A stretch of DNA of 64,000 nt from Guadua angustifolia (lineage: Eukaryota; Streptophyta; Magnoliopsida; Poales; Poaceae): assembly GCA_036346375.1 (NCBI GenBank), contig CM070508.1:20094852-20158851 (forward strand), given 5' to 3'. Every line of letters starts with the position of its first letter. Within the stretch, counting starts at the first letter, position 1. Position numbers and translations under genes: made by a program. A model generated the notes under the pieces. It did no database searches, was not told the origin of the DNA, and saw nothing but the letters and a program-made list of their open reading frames with translations. This document shows, one piece after another, positions 53,162-64,000 of this stretch.

Positions 53162-54341
53162 GTACAAAATTTCCGTGTGTTGGTACTTAGTAATAATGCA
53201 AATATACGTACTAACTTTTGGCTACCCCGTGTTGTGGTTCGGCTCAATGCCCTATGGAGGGGATCAAGGTGGGCACAATCACTTCTAGAGTCACGATGGA
53301 TTGAGCATGTCGTTGTTGTTCAACTACATTGATTCCTACATCGATTCATACGCACGACACACACCTGTCAGGTACCTACACTAGTCGGAGAATACTTTGG
53401 CATGTATGGTGCTTTACAAACACTGGAAGTCCATTTGGCTGCCGCGAGACATGAATTAGGACGAGTACAAGCAAGCACACGAGTGGAAGCATGGCGAGAT
53501 CATTGTCGATAACACAGAGGTGGAGGTTGCACCATACACATACTACTACTCGTAGGTACGTTAATACATAGTTGTCCATGTTTTACATGTTAATATTTCT
53601 TTCATTATGTCTATTCTTGCAATACATATTCATACTCCTTTTAATTATGCTTTATATCTTCTTGTAATACATGTTCATACTCCTTTAATTATGTCTTTTG
53701 CAGGTGGTTTGGACCGACCAGTGCGTTGTGGCATCATCTATACTTCGATGGGTATTTCTCTTGTTTATTATGTTTGAAACAATTATGATGGACGAATTGT
53801 GTAATGCATGGCATGATTTCAAAGTTGTAATTGATTTTCAAAAATGTTTATGAATTGTCATGTAATGGGATGGATGTAATGACATGATGTTGGTGAATGT
53901 GAATATCATCTATGTCAATTTTATATCATGTTTATCATTTATGGTCACAATATATATTGACTGTTGCCTAATGTAAGTGTTAGAATCCGAAAATCAATTA
54001 AAATGCTACTGAAATTTCTAAATTTATGGTATTTTATGTGCAAATACTTAGTATTTTGCATTAAAATAGATAAAAATGTAGATAGTTATTTGCATAATTT
54101 TTTCATATTTTTTTCCTTTTTTCTAGCCTCGGGGGACCATTTCACAGGTTATTTAAAATTGCCAAAATTTGTTCAAAATTTCAGCCATGATTTCTATTTT
54201 CTCGGTCTCAAATTTATCAGACTTTAAATTTACTTTTTAAATTTTGTCTGGATTTCAGCTAAAATTCCGAGATACCATCAAAATTCCAATTTTTGACTTC
54301 CTTCGAGACATGCTCCAAAACGAAATTTGAAAACTTTGTTG
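53162..54341. other. downstream sequence with an exon-like remnant and AT-rich repeat
   Basis: One + strand frame at 53226-53560 reads GYPVLWFGSMPYGGDQGGHN, a stop, then LFNYIDSYIDSYARHTPVRY and later EWKHGEIIVDNTEVEVAPYT, with several stops. It is protein-like but unrecognised. It is not the expected continuation of the DUF659 gene that I know. From about 54130 the sequence resembles the hAT copy D type. Confidence 0.35.
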
Positions 54342-54349
54342 CATGTGAG

Positions 54350-55733
54350 CAAGGCTAGAAATTTTGATGGTTTCTTGCGAGATCTTGTTTACTAGAGGTG
54401 GACGAGTTTTGAAATGCTGGTCGGAGAGAAAAAAATTCAAAAAATTTGAATCGCTACAGTGATCTCGCTATATCTCAGCGAGATCTTACCAAATACTGCC
54501 AAAATCTCAGGATTTTAATTCAAAATTTAATACTTTATGACCAGATTTGACCATAAATTGATCAATAACCCTTAAGAAAGTCATCTTCTATGAAAATTTC
54601 TTGAAAAACTGAATTTTTGATACATTTTTTAAAAAACTGTAGAAACACTTTCAGATTTTTATAAAATTATACATGATTTATAATGATGTCAAAAATTTAT
54701 GGTACCATCCTAGAAGTGTAGGATCATACATAAATTTTTTTAAAATAATTGAACTTCATTTTTTATCTTTAAAAAATTAGAAACAGAATGAACATAATTG
54801 GTATAGTAACCTTTTTAGAATTTTATAAATTTTCTCAAGTGTGATCATGATTCAAAATTTCTTTTGAGAACTTAATAATTGCCTTAGTACCATTCTATAA
54901 AATTTTAAAAAAATTTAAACTTTTTTGTTTGCTCAATCAAATCTATCTATGCATTGAACTTCATTTGTTATATTTCAAAATTAAAAATAGAAAGAACATA
55001 AAAGGTATAGTGCACTTGTAAGAATTTTATAAATTCATTGGAGTGTGATCATGATTCAAAATTTTTATGAGATCTTAAGCATTTCCTTAAAACCCTTTTG
55101 CAAAATTTTTAAAAATTTTAAACCTTTTTTGATTGCTAAAACAACCCTATATATTGATCATTAGACTTTTGTCATAATGTAGCACAGTTAGAATTAAAAT
55201 TTTCTAACATGGTTTGTACCATTTTTCATTTAGTTGAAGTTTGCCGATAAAGCTTTAACCAGACAGTAGCACTATCTGAATTTTTAAAAACTCATGAAGC
55301 TTGATCATCATCTAAAATTTTTTTGGAAACATTAGTGATGCATCATAACCATGCAAAAAAATTCAAAACTTTCTAACATGCTTTGTTTTATTTTCGTTCG
55401 GTTCAAACTTGCCGGTCAGCGTTTTATCAGGACAAAAGCAATTTTTGTATTTTTAAAATTTCTTAGATTTGATAATCATTTGAAATTTTTACAGGAACAT
55501 CATTTTTTGAAATTTTAAATTTTTTGAAATTCAAAATTTTTTGAAATTGATTAAGCCATTTTTCGCTCAGTGCAATTTTACCGAGATCTTAACCCTGTCG
55601 GTTGAAAAAAATTCCGGATTTGAATTTTATTCTTGTGGCTCTCTAGAATTTGTCTAAAATTTCTAAATCTCACTAAAATTTTATTCTCCAGCCACGTTCG
55701 AAGTTTTGAGCCAAAACTTGATTTCCATCCTTG
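54350..55733. mobile_element. hAT element copy C (1384 bp)
   Basis: The ends CAAGGCTAGAAATTTTG and the inverse of TTGATTTCCATCCTTG form the terminal repeats. The perfect 8-bp duplication CATGTGAG flanks it (54342-54349 and 55734-55741). The interior matches copy B in the same orientation, including TTCGGTTCAAACTTGCCGG. It ends only 3 bp before the Tekay LTR. Confidence 0.9.
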
Positions 55734-55744
55734 CATGTGAGCCC

Positions 55745-58700
55745 TGTGATACTCTGTGGCGACCCGTATAATTCGCCTAGGGTAGTGACAATAACCCTGC
55801 CATCACCCTAAGATAATTACATGAATCTCGGCACAGCCGCCAGCAAAATATTGGAAAATCCAATACTTTACCAGCTACTATGCCGTGTTCAGAGTGTTAC
55901 AGCAGAACAATAATTAGAGACTGCAAGAACATATATTCATTGCTAAGCCACGCTGGGCTATAGGTTCATTACATAGTACCTTATGACATTGCCCTGTGCA
56001 ACAAAAGGTTACCATTATAACCTAATTCTACTAAATATCCCCTAGGAACATAATATGAGATATAAGACCTATTCCTCCTGGTAGTAGTAGTAGTCATCGG
56101 GATAAGGATAGCCCTCTGCGCCATCCTCCTGATAACCCTGGGACTGAGCCCAGGGGTAGCCCTCATCACTGGCCTCGTAGGCGGATCCATTAGGATCTTC
56201 TTCTATAAAAGGGGGAAATACAAGAGTGAGTACAGAGTACTCAGCAAGCATTAGTTAATAGAATGCAATATGATGACTTTTCTCCTCCTCCACTTCCTTA
56301 CCTCCACATATGAGTTTAATAAATTAGGTTTTTAGTTTTCTTTAAAGGTGGGCACTTTTAATTATTAGAAATTGACTACTGACACCCGTATATGAGACAG
56401 AATGAACTTTCGTAGCCTCCAATCCAGGAGACAGGCTTGAATTCAAGATTTTGACCCTGCGCAGGTTTGTGTCACTTTACCCATAACGGCCCCCACAACA
56501 GAGGCTCCAGGACGTTTATCGCTACTACGGTATTAGATCTCCAACCCTGTACTTGAGAGGGGAGCCTCACTCTACGTCATCCCAACTAGTAGATACAGTT
56601 GTACTCCGGCACACACCGGTAGTACATGTACTCTGGCACACTCCAGTAGTACACCCCCGGGCTTCAAATAAATCACCCTTCTCACATTTCCTCATCTCAC
56701 GTCTCTCTCTAGGTCATACCGGCATTTCCCAGCTCAATATAATTAATTTACCCATTGTGGAGATCATAATACTTTTATAGGACAACCTTTCTTGTCAGCT
56801 ATTCATCTCGCTATGGTTGACACCGAAATACGGCTCATTACCCGAGTGTAGGTGTTTTGACCTTATTTGCTAGCCATGTAGAGGGGCCCACATGTAGAGG
56901 GGCCCACCGGCACAGGCACACTCCTGCTTTTCTGGCACACTCTACCCACCATAATTAATACTAATAGACAGTCCCCGACTCTATTCGCGGACTCTAACTC
57001 CATCACAACCCCTTTTTCCCACTTTTCCGAACCACAACCTCGGTCCACAACCACCTTCCATTCCCGAACCGCAAACTTGGTTCCACACCGCATTCCACAA
57101 TCCCACATACACACCACACCTTTCTCCACATCCCCTTTTTGACTATTCATTTTAAAATTAGATTTTCGATGCAATGATGATATGAATAATATATGAAAAA
57201 CTAGAAAATCATTTCAGAAGAGATGATCGAGGAATCTTGCCTGCTATAGAATTGGTCAGTTCAGCCATGCCCGTAGGTTGGTTCTGACTAGCGGGGCGGT
57301 TCAGGTCGAGACCTGAAACAGCAGAATAAACTAAGGCATTGGAATTTCAATTATTTTAGATTGGCGTCCAACCAATTGATGCTCTGTCGTTCAGATTTTA
57401 GTTAGCACAGAAATAAATGAATTCACTTGCGGATTTTTACGTGATCCGCAATTCGATTCCAAAATTGACACGGTCCACAGCAAATTTTACTTTTCTACTT
57501 TCTTATCTTTTTTCTCTTCTTTCTTTTTCTCTTCTATTTTTCTTTCTCTATTCTATTTCTGCCTTTCTCTGGCTTCTGGCCGAAGCCTCTTCTCAGCCTG
57601 CTGGCGATTTGGCCGAAGCATGCTCGGGCCTCATCACTTCCTGCCGATTTCACTCCCTCCCCTATTTCCTCTCCTCTTCCAAGCACACTTCTCCTCCTGC
57701 GCCTCTCCTCTCTCGGGCGCAACTCCCCCCTTGGCGATTTCTTCTCCCTGGCGCCCCCTCTCGGGCGCAGCTACTCCCTTGGCACGCCTCTCCCCTCCAT
57801 CGCTTCCTCTGGCGACTCCTCTGCCTTCTCCTCCAGCAAGATGGCGCCGGCTCATTGGCGGGGCCCTTGTTCTGCACGGTTGCCCCAAGACTGCCTTGGC
57901 TTATTCTGCACTGCTACCTCTCCTCTCTAGCCGACAGCAACCAGGTGTTGCCGCCTCATTCTCCCTCCCCTTCCCTCTCTGCACGGCTAGGGTTCTACCC
58001 ACATTTTGTTTTTCTTGCATTTTTACTTCATTTGCTTGCTTATTGATTTGAATGGGGGCTCTTGGGAAGGGTTTGAGCTAAGCAACAAAGAACAGACACT
58101 ACACTTAACCCTAATGGCTAACTCAACCACTGAGAACCTCGGGAAACAACCCGATCTAACCTTCCCCCTACTCCATTACTTGGCTAGAACCCTAATCTAC
58201 AGTCTACCCATGGAAACCCGTACTGTTGCTACAGGGTACCTGGGTATTCTGGAGGGAATGGGGGTCGGCTGAGGGTGGATCGGTGCAGGGGAAGACGAGA
58301 TCGTAGAGGTGCGGCTCCCTTCAGGTTGAGCTGCCTTCGGGTCTCCACTTCTTGTCTTCGGGTGGTTCCCCTCCTCTTCGGGACGCTGCCTCCCTCCTCT
58401 TCTGGATGCTCTTCCCCCTCTTCTGGATGCTCCTTCTTCTGGTCTCCCTCCCTCTCCTCCTTGCTTCGGTTTGCTTCAGCTGGAAGCTAGCTGTTCTTGT
58501 GTGGGGAACAAGGAAGCATGGCTATATATTTTGGGTGGCTTTCTGTGGGCTCGGTTGCTAAGAGAATGGAAACAGCTAATGCTTGGATGGCTTCTGGTTG
58601 GCTGGCTCTGTGGATTTTATATCCCTACGTAATTCTGGCTAATGACCACTATGCCCTTAGGGTTTTCCTGTGCTCTACTGGTCTCAAGGGTATTTTGGTC

Positions 58701-58962
58701 AATTGGCGCTTAAAATACTAACAATACCCGCATATCGAACCAGGTAAGTCGAAAGATGCCGAATGATGAACCCGGAAACTATCTAGAGGTGCCGATCTGG
58801 CCCCGGACAGGTCTGGTATCTCAATGAGCAATATGTTTCTCTGCGGGACTGACGGCACTTCTCCTAACCCTTACATTTTAATTTTCTTGCCTAATTGCAT
58901 TTTACTATTTTTACTGTTTAATTAAGTCTTTAATTAAACTGATAACCCCCCAGGTTATCACA
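55745..58962 (-). repeat. 3' LTR of the Tekay-like element (3218 bp)
   Basis: Read on the minus strand it starts TGTGATAACCTGGGGGG, directly after the polypurine tract, and ends GAGTATCACA. A minus-strand TATA-like AATATATAGC lies near 58522-58533. Several ORFs inside (for example 57417-58046) follow CT-rich composition and have no motif. Confidence 0.75.
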
Positions 58963-58980
58963 ACCTACCCCCCTTAAAAA
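58963..58980 (-). other. polypurine tract of the Tekay-like element
   Basis: On the minus strand it reads TTTTTAAGGGGGGTAGGT, immediately before the LTR start TGTGATAACC. Confidence 0.65.
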
Positions 58981-59003
58981 GGATTTCGTCCTCGAAATCC
59001 ACC

Positions 59004-62000
59004 TCACCTAAAGAGGTGCAGGTATGACTCCCGCAGGTCTTCCTCCTTCTCCCACGTAGCCTCTTTCTCGGTATGATGCTTCCGCTGGACTTTGCGGAAC
59101 TTGATGTTGGATCTTCGAAGCTGTCGCTCTTCTGTAGCTAGGATCTTGAGTGGCATCTCTTCGTATGTCAAGTCAGGTTGAAACGGAATGTCGAGATTGG
59201 GCATGAACTGAGAAGGTTCTCTGAGACAGGCTCGCAATTGTGGGATATGGAACACATTATGGATTCTGGACAATTGAGAAGGAAGCTCTATTTGATATGC
59301 GGAGTTTCCTCTTTGTTCTAACACTCGGAATGGTCCTACATATCGAGGACTTAGTTTCCCTTTCACTCCAAATCTATGCACTCCTTTCATTGGGGATACC
59401 TTCAGGTATACATGATCTCCCGGCTGAAATTTCAAGTCTCGTTTACGCTTATCAATGTAGCTCTTTTGTCTACTCTGAGCAGTCTTTAACCTCTCCTGGA
59501 TCAGTTTAGTCTTCTCATCATTTTGGCGGATCAACTCTAGACCAAGTAAAGATTTTTATCCGACCTCATACCAACAAATTGGGGACCTACATCGCCTACC
59601 ATACAGGGCTTCAAACGGAGCCATCTGTATGCTAGCTTGATAGCTATTGTTATAAGCAAATTCAGCAAGATGTATATACTTATCCCAACTTTCTTTGAAG
59701 TTCAATACACAGGCCCTTAACATATCTTCTAGGATTTGATTCACTCTCTCGGTCTGCCCATTGGTTTGAGGGTGATAGGCAGTGCTAAATTTGAGCTTGG
59801 ATCCCAAGGCAGTTTGGAGACTTCCCCAAAAGTTAGAGGTAAAAGTGGAACCTCTATCAGATGTGATGGTTTTGGGAACTCCATGAAGAGTGACTATTCT
59901 TTCAACATAAATTTCGGCTAGCCTATGAGTAGAATATTTCTGATTTGTGGCTATGAAGTGAGCAGATTTTGTAAGTCTATCCACTATAACTCAAATAGCA
60001 TCTTTCTTGGCTAGGGTCCTAGGCAAGCCTGTTATAAAGTCCATACAGATATCCTCCCATTTCCTTTCTGGAATTTGGAGAGGTTGCATTAGACCTGCTG
60101 GATGCTGATGTTCTGCCTTAACCTTTTGGCAAGTATCACATTTACTAACATATTCTGCTACTTCCTTTTTCATACAATTCCACCAGAATGTTTCCTTCAG
60201 ATCCTTATACATTTTGGTACTACCCGGATGAATAGAATACAAAGTGTCATGGGCTTCTATCAAGATCAAGGATTTTATCTCAGGGTCATTTGGAACACAA
60301 ATCCTATTGTGGAATTTGAGGATTCCCTCGCTCAAAGCGAACTCAGAAGGTTGATTTAACTGGATCCTCTTGGTCTCTTCTATGATGAAACTATCGGATG
60401 ACTGTTTTTCTTTGATTTGTTCTAATAAGGTTGATTGGACAGTCATGGTGGATAACATTGCATTCGATGGAGACAGATTGAAATGAATCTCCATCTTAGC
60501 CAATTCTTGAAGAAGTTCAGGATGGAATTTCTGAATGGAAAGATTGTGACATTGAGATTTTCGGCTCAAAGCGTCAGCGACTACGTTGGCTTTTCCAGGA
60601 TGGTAATTGATGGTAATGTCATAATCCTTAATGAGTTCCAACCATCTTCGTTGTCTCATATTTAGTTCTTTCTGAGTGAATATGTATTTGAGACTCTTAT
60701 GGTCACTATACAGAGTACACTTTGCTCCATATAAGTAATGTCTCCAGATTTTCAGAGCAAATACCACGGCTCCCAATTCTAAGTCGTGGGTAGGATAATT
60801 GACTTCGTGAGGGTGTAACTGCCTAGAAGTATAGGCAATCACTTTATCATTCTGCATGAGAACACATCCTAATCTGAACTTAGAGGCATCACAGTATACA
60901 ATGCATTCTTCTCCATTTTCTGGCACAGATAGTATTGGAGCTGAGGTTAGGAGCTGTTTTAGTTTCCAGAAGCTTTCCTCGCACTTATCAGTCCAGTTAT
61001 AGGGATTGTCCTTTTTGAGCAGCTAGGTGATAGGTGAAGCAATTTGAGAAAAGCCTTTAATGAATCTTCAGTAATATCTGGCTAATCCAAGGAAACTTCT
61101 GACTTCAGTTTCATTGGATGGACATTTCCAAGTCTTGATGGCTTCTATTTTGGATGGATCAACTTCTATACCTTTCCCAGAGATGACGTGACCAAGAAAA
61201 GACACTTGTTTTAACCAGAACTCACACTTGCTAAACTTGGCATACAACTGATTTTCTCTTAAGGTCTGCAGGGTTGTCCTTAAGTGATCTTGATATTCTT
61301 CTTCACTTCTTGAGTAAATAAGGATGTCATCTATGAAGACTACTACAAATCTATCAAGACACTTCATGAAAATCTTGTTCATTAAGTTCATGAATATAGC
61401 TGGAGCATTGGTTAATCCAAAAGGAACAATTGTGTATTCATGATGACCGTATCTGGATATAAAGGCGGTCTTTTCTATATCTTCTAGCTTGACCTTAATT
61501 TGATGATATCCTGAGCGAAGGTCAATTTTAGAAAAGACACATGCACCTCTAAGTTGATCGAACAGGTCATCTATTTGAGGAAGTGGGTACTTGTTTTTAA
61601 TAGTGACACTGTTCAAGTCTCGGTAATCGGTGCATAGCCGTATTCCACCATCCTTCTTGTCTACAAATAAGACCGGTGCTCCCCACGGGGATACACTTTC
61701 TCAAATAAATCCCTTTTGTTCCAATTCCTCCAACTGCTTCTCTAGCTCAACTAATTCTGGGGAATTCATTCGGTATAGTCTCTTAGATATTGGGGTGGAT
61801 CCAGAAACAAGTTCTATGGAGAATTCCAATTCCCTGTCAGGTGGCATACCTGGCAGTTCATCAGGAAAGACATCTGGGAATTCCTTGACCACTGGGATGA
61901 GAACCAATTCTGAGGACGATATATGATTGAGTTTGGTAGCAGAAACATAAGGTTTGGTTCTAATTCCCTTATAAAGGATACGATCTCCATCTGATTTCCT

Positions 62001-62330
62001 TATAGACGCAGTCTTTTGCTCACAATCTATGTTAACTCTGTTTATGGCTAACCAATCCATTCTCAAGATAATATCTAACCCAGATAAATCGATGACATGA
62101 AGGTTAGCTAAGAATGGAATCTCTTGGATTTTTATCATCTGATTTCTTATGATTAAGGTGACTGTGATCATCCCTGCGGGCGTACAAACCCCTAAGGGTG
62201 ACGACAGATGCACACATCCTAGATTGTTCTGAGTGGCGAATTTCTTAGACATAAAAGAATGTGTTGCACCAGGATCAAATAATACAGTACCCTGAGATGG
62301 GGGTATAGAAAGCATACCACTCCTTCTGCT
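59004..62330 (-). pseudogene. pol: pol of the Tekay-like chromovirus (protease, RT, RNase H, integrase, chromodomain)
   Basis: Protease has LFDPGATHSF near 62265-62290, where the catalytic DSG has become DPG. RT spans about 61700-61060: YPLPQIDDLF, the FIDD box, and FLGHVISGKGIEVD. RNase H (60926-60560) has VYCDAS and YSDHKSL, and ends at KANVVADALSRK. Integrase has an HHCC finger (HPGSTKMYKD, KCDTCQ), core Asp at CMDFITGLPR, SDRGSTFTS, and Glu at NGQTERVNQ. A GPY/F-type module (YVGPFRVLEQRGNSAYQIEL) and the chromodomain (to 59004) follow. In-frame stops break the frame at about 61700, 61068, 61025, 59990 and 59555. The domains are otherwise well preserved. Confidence 0.9.
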
Positions 62331-62455
62331 TGATCTGCGGTGATGTTGTTCAGGCGAGCTGACATTGCTGAGGGAGCTCCTCGAGTGGAACCTCTTGAGG
62401 ATGCTGCACTAGGATTTCCTGGCCTAGGAGCCATGACAGGCGGACGATAAGGAAA

Positions 62456-63586
62456 CTATCCCGGATGTGACTGTCCTGTCTGTCGGGCGGGATGTGGACA
62501 ATTTGCCTTTCTATGCCCACTTTGGCCACAGTCGAAACACTGACCCATATTCTGAGGGCAATTAGCAACAAAATGCTGACCCCCACAATTATAGCATTGC
62601 ACTGGAGCTCTGGGTGGTGGATAAGTGGGTCGTGGAACAAATGGAGTTGTTCTCGGCCTAAACATAGGGCCTCTATTGGGCATGGGAGGCCTAAAGAGTC
62701 TTGGAGGGTTGGAGGTAGAAGGTCTAGGGTCAAATCTAGCCTTCTTCCTCCGTTCTTCATTCAACTGTGCATGATCGTTCTCGATTGAGATAGCTCTACT
62801 CGTGAGATCTCAGAATTCCGTAATTCTATGTCCAGACAATTGGGCACGAAGATAAGGGTTCATGCCCTTTTTGAACCTGAATATCTTCTTTGCATCAGTG
62901 TCTACTTCTTCCGGAGCATAACGAGCTAACTCAAGAAATTTATTAAGGTACTCTCCCACTCTCTTGGTCCCTTGAGTTAGGTCCCAGAATTCCTGTTTCT
63001 TTATATCTAGTTCTTCAGGTTTGCCGAAATTGAGAAGTAAATTTGGCCCATCTTATTGGATGTTCCTCGGTGCGCATGCGGTAGTAATCTGACCACCACA
63101 ATGCGGCTGCACCGAGGAGTTGATAGGTAGCAAAGTGGACCTTCTCCTCATCCGAACATCCAACAGTGTCCAATTTCTTTTTCACTTCTCGCAACCAATC
63201 GTCTGCCTCTAGGGGCTCATTAGCTTTAGCAAAGGTGGGAGGGCAAGTTTGGAGAAACTCCCCTAAGGTGACCTTATGTCTAGGAGTGTGGGACGCTCCA
63301 GGAACTAGGTTTACCAAGAGTGTTCCCATGTACTGGTCCTCGCACTTCTGGTATTCCTTGCGAGTATTTTCAAAATAATTCAGGACCCTCTCCAACTGAT
63401 CTTGGTTTTCCGGAGTCCTGGCGGTGCTAGCGGTTCTAGCAAGCGGGGTTGGCTATCTTGATTCCACTGATTTGGTTAATTTAAGTCCTGAAGGCTAGCT
63501 GCTGGTGGTTCTTGGGTTGGTGGAGGATTCGTTGAAGAACCTAGCCTGAGAATCAAATCTTGCTCCACAATTTCTCTTTCTGCCAT
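62456..63586 (-). pseudogene. gag: gag of the Tekay-like chromovirus
   Basis: ATG 63586 (MAEREIVEQDLILRLGSSTN) is the likely start. After an early stop and a frame change the capsid region continues (LERVLNYFENTRKEYQKCED, DDWLREVKKKLDT, GAAALWWSDYYR) to about 63000. The stretch AKKIFRFKKGMNPYLRAQLS lies near 62880. The C-terminal part (62764-62456) is proline/arginine-rich. It carries two CCHC knuckles: CYNCGGQHFVANC, which has one residue fewer than usual before the His, and the canonical CFDCGQSGHRKANC. It cannot be translated through as it stands. Confidence 0.85.
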
Positions 63587-63589
63587 CCT

Positions 63590-64000
63590 GCAAAAGAAGA
63601 TCACACAACCTAGTTTCTTAGCGGTTGGACAATTATTTTACAAGCAACCTTTTTATGGGGTGAGAGGTATTGCATTGTGAGAATGATTTTTTTACAAGTT
63701 CAGATTTTAAAGAATAGAAAAGGCACCAGAATACACTCTCTTTCGCCACTCCATTACAGAAACAAAATGTAAATACTAGCTACGCTTCAGAGGAAGAACC
63801 ATGAAAATGCAAAATAACAAACGAAAACAATCCTGCATTCCGAGTAGCAGGAACACCCTGAGATTAACGCACTCAGGCCGCCCTATCTACTAAAGAACCA
63901 TGAAATCCAATAAGATCCCAATAAATCAGCACAACTTGGTGTCATTGTACCAAGAACTCTTTGAAGCTGTACTTCGAACACTTCCTACCTCTATTGAAGA
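63590..64000. other. start of the internal region upstream of Tekay gag
   Basis: Non-coding leader between gag and the 5' LTR, which lies outside the window. No primer-binding site is visible before the edge. Confidence 0.45.

Larger units (their letters stand above)
55745..64000 (-). mobile_element. Tekay-like chromovirus (Ty3/Gypsy), 5' part beyond the window
   Basis: On the minus strand the order is gag, protease, RT, RNase H, integrase with chromodomain, polypurine tract, 3' LTR. The C-terminal chromodomain (ILATEERQLRRSNIKFRKVQ, then EATWEKEEDLRESY) places it among plant chromoviruses. The ILxxxERxLR start and the 3.2-kb LTR suggest Tekay (Del). The 5' LTR is not in the window. Several in-frame stops and frame changes make it inactive. 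Confidence 0.88.

Noticed and set aside
57417..58046. 209-codon ORF
   Set aside because: Located in the Tekay LTR, driven by CT-rich composition, with overlapping long frames and no motif.

Overview
The window is nuclear DNA of a grass (Poaceae). The evidence is a spliced plant gene with a pyrimidine-rich 5' leader, several grass-type transposons (Tat and chromovirus Gypsy elements, long Copia-like solo LTRs, a Helitron, a MULE, hAT elements and MITEs), and sharp swings between GC-rich element interiors and AT-rich spacers. I cannot name the species. Only one gene looks intact: a UBA-domain protein gene with its coding exon at 23377-25227. Nearly everything else is nested, mostly decayed transposon sequence.

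Layout, left to right. 1-7335: the 3' part of a Tat-lineage Gypsy element on the + strand (RT, RNase H, integrase, a long 3' region with an antisense gene, and a 3' LTR at 5906-7335 holding a MITE). 7336-8353: AT-rich spacer with a hairpin. 8359-18977: a full-length Tat Gypsy element on the - strand, with 664- and 672-bp LTRs and a perfect TCATA target duplication; its pol and gag are broken, and it too has an antisense gene. 19369-21176: a non-autonomous hAT element containing a foldback MITE, ending just before the leader of the UBA gene (about 21185-26640).

26675-39030: a candidate 12.4-kb Helitron on the - strand with several captured gene exons (short-chain dehydrogenase, a winged-helix-like C-terminus, a G-patch tail and others). 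A 4.9-kb MULE (33031-37914) with a perfect 10-bp target duplication is nested in it. The MULE carries a PB1-like/transmembrane ORF and a decayed multi-zinc-finger (GRF-like) gene behind a minisatellite and a TATA box.

39222-55741: more hAT copies, three solo LTRs with target duplications (40915-44288, 44734-46453, 47314-51886), and a DUF659/BED hAT-type transposase pseudogene (47118-53161). That pseudogene is split by a second hAT MITE, which holds a solo LTR, which holds another hAT copy: four levels of nesting. 55745-64000: a Tekay-like chromovirus on the - strand (3' LTR, pol with chromodomain, gag), running off the right edge.

The strongest unexplained signal is in the long solo LTRs at 41.7-43.8 kb and 48-51.3 kb. 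Each carries a dozen or more short palindromes with different arm sequences but the same TGTGT loop. In at least one site both arms differ together from the common version. I know no description of such an array.
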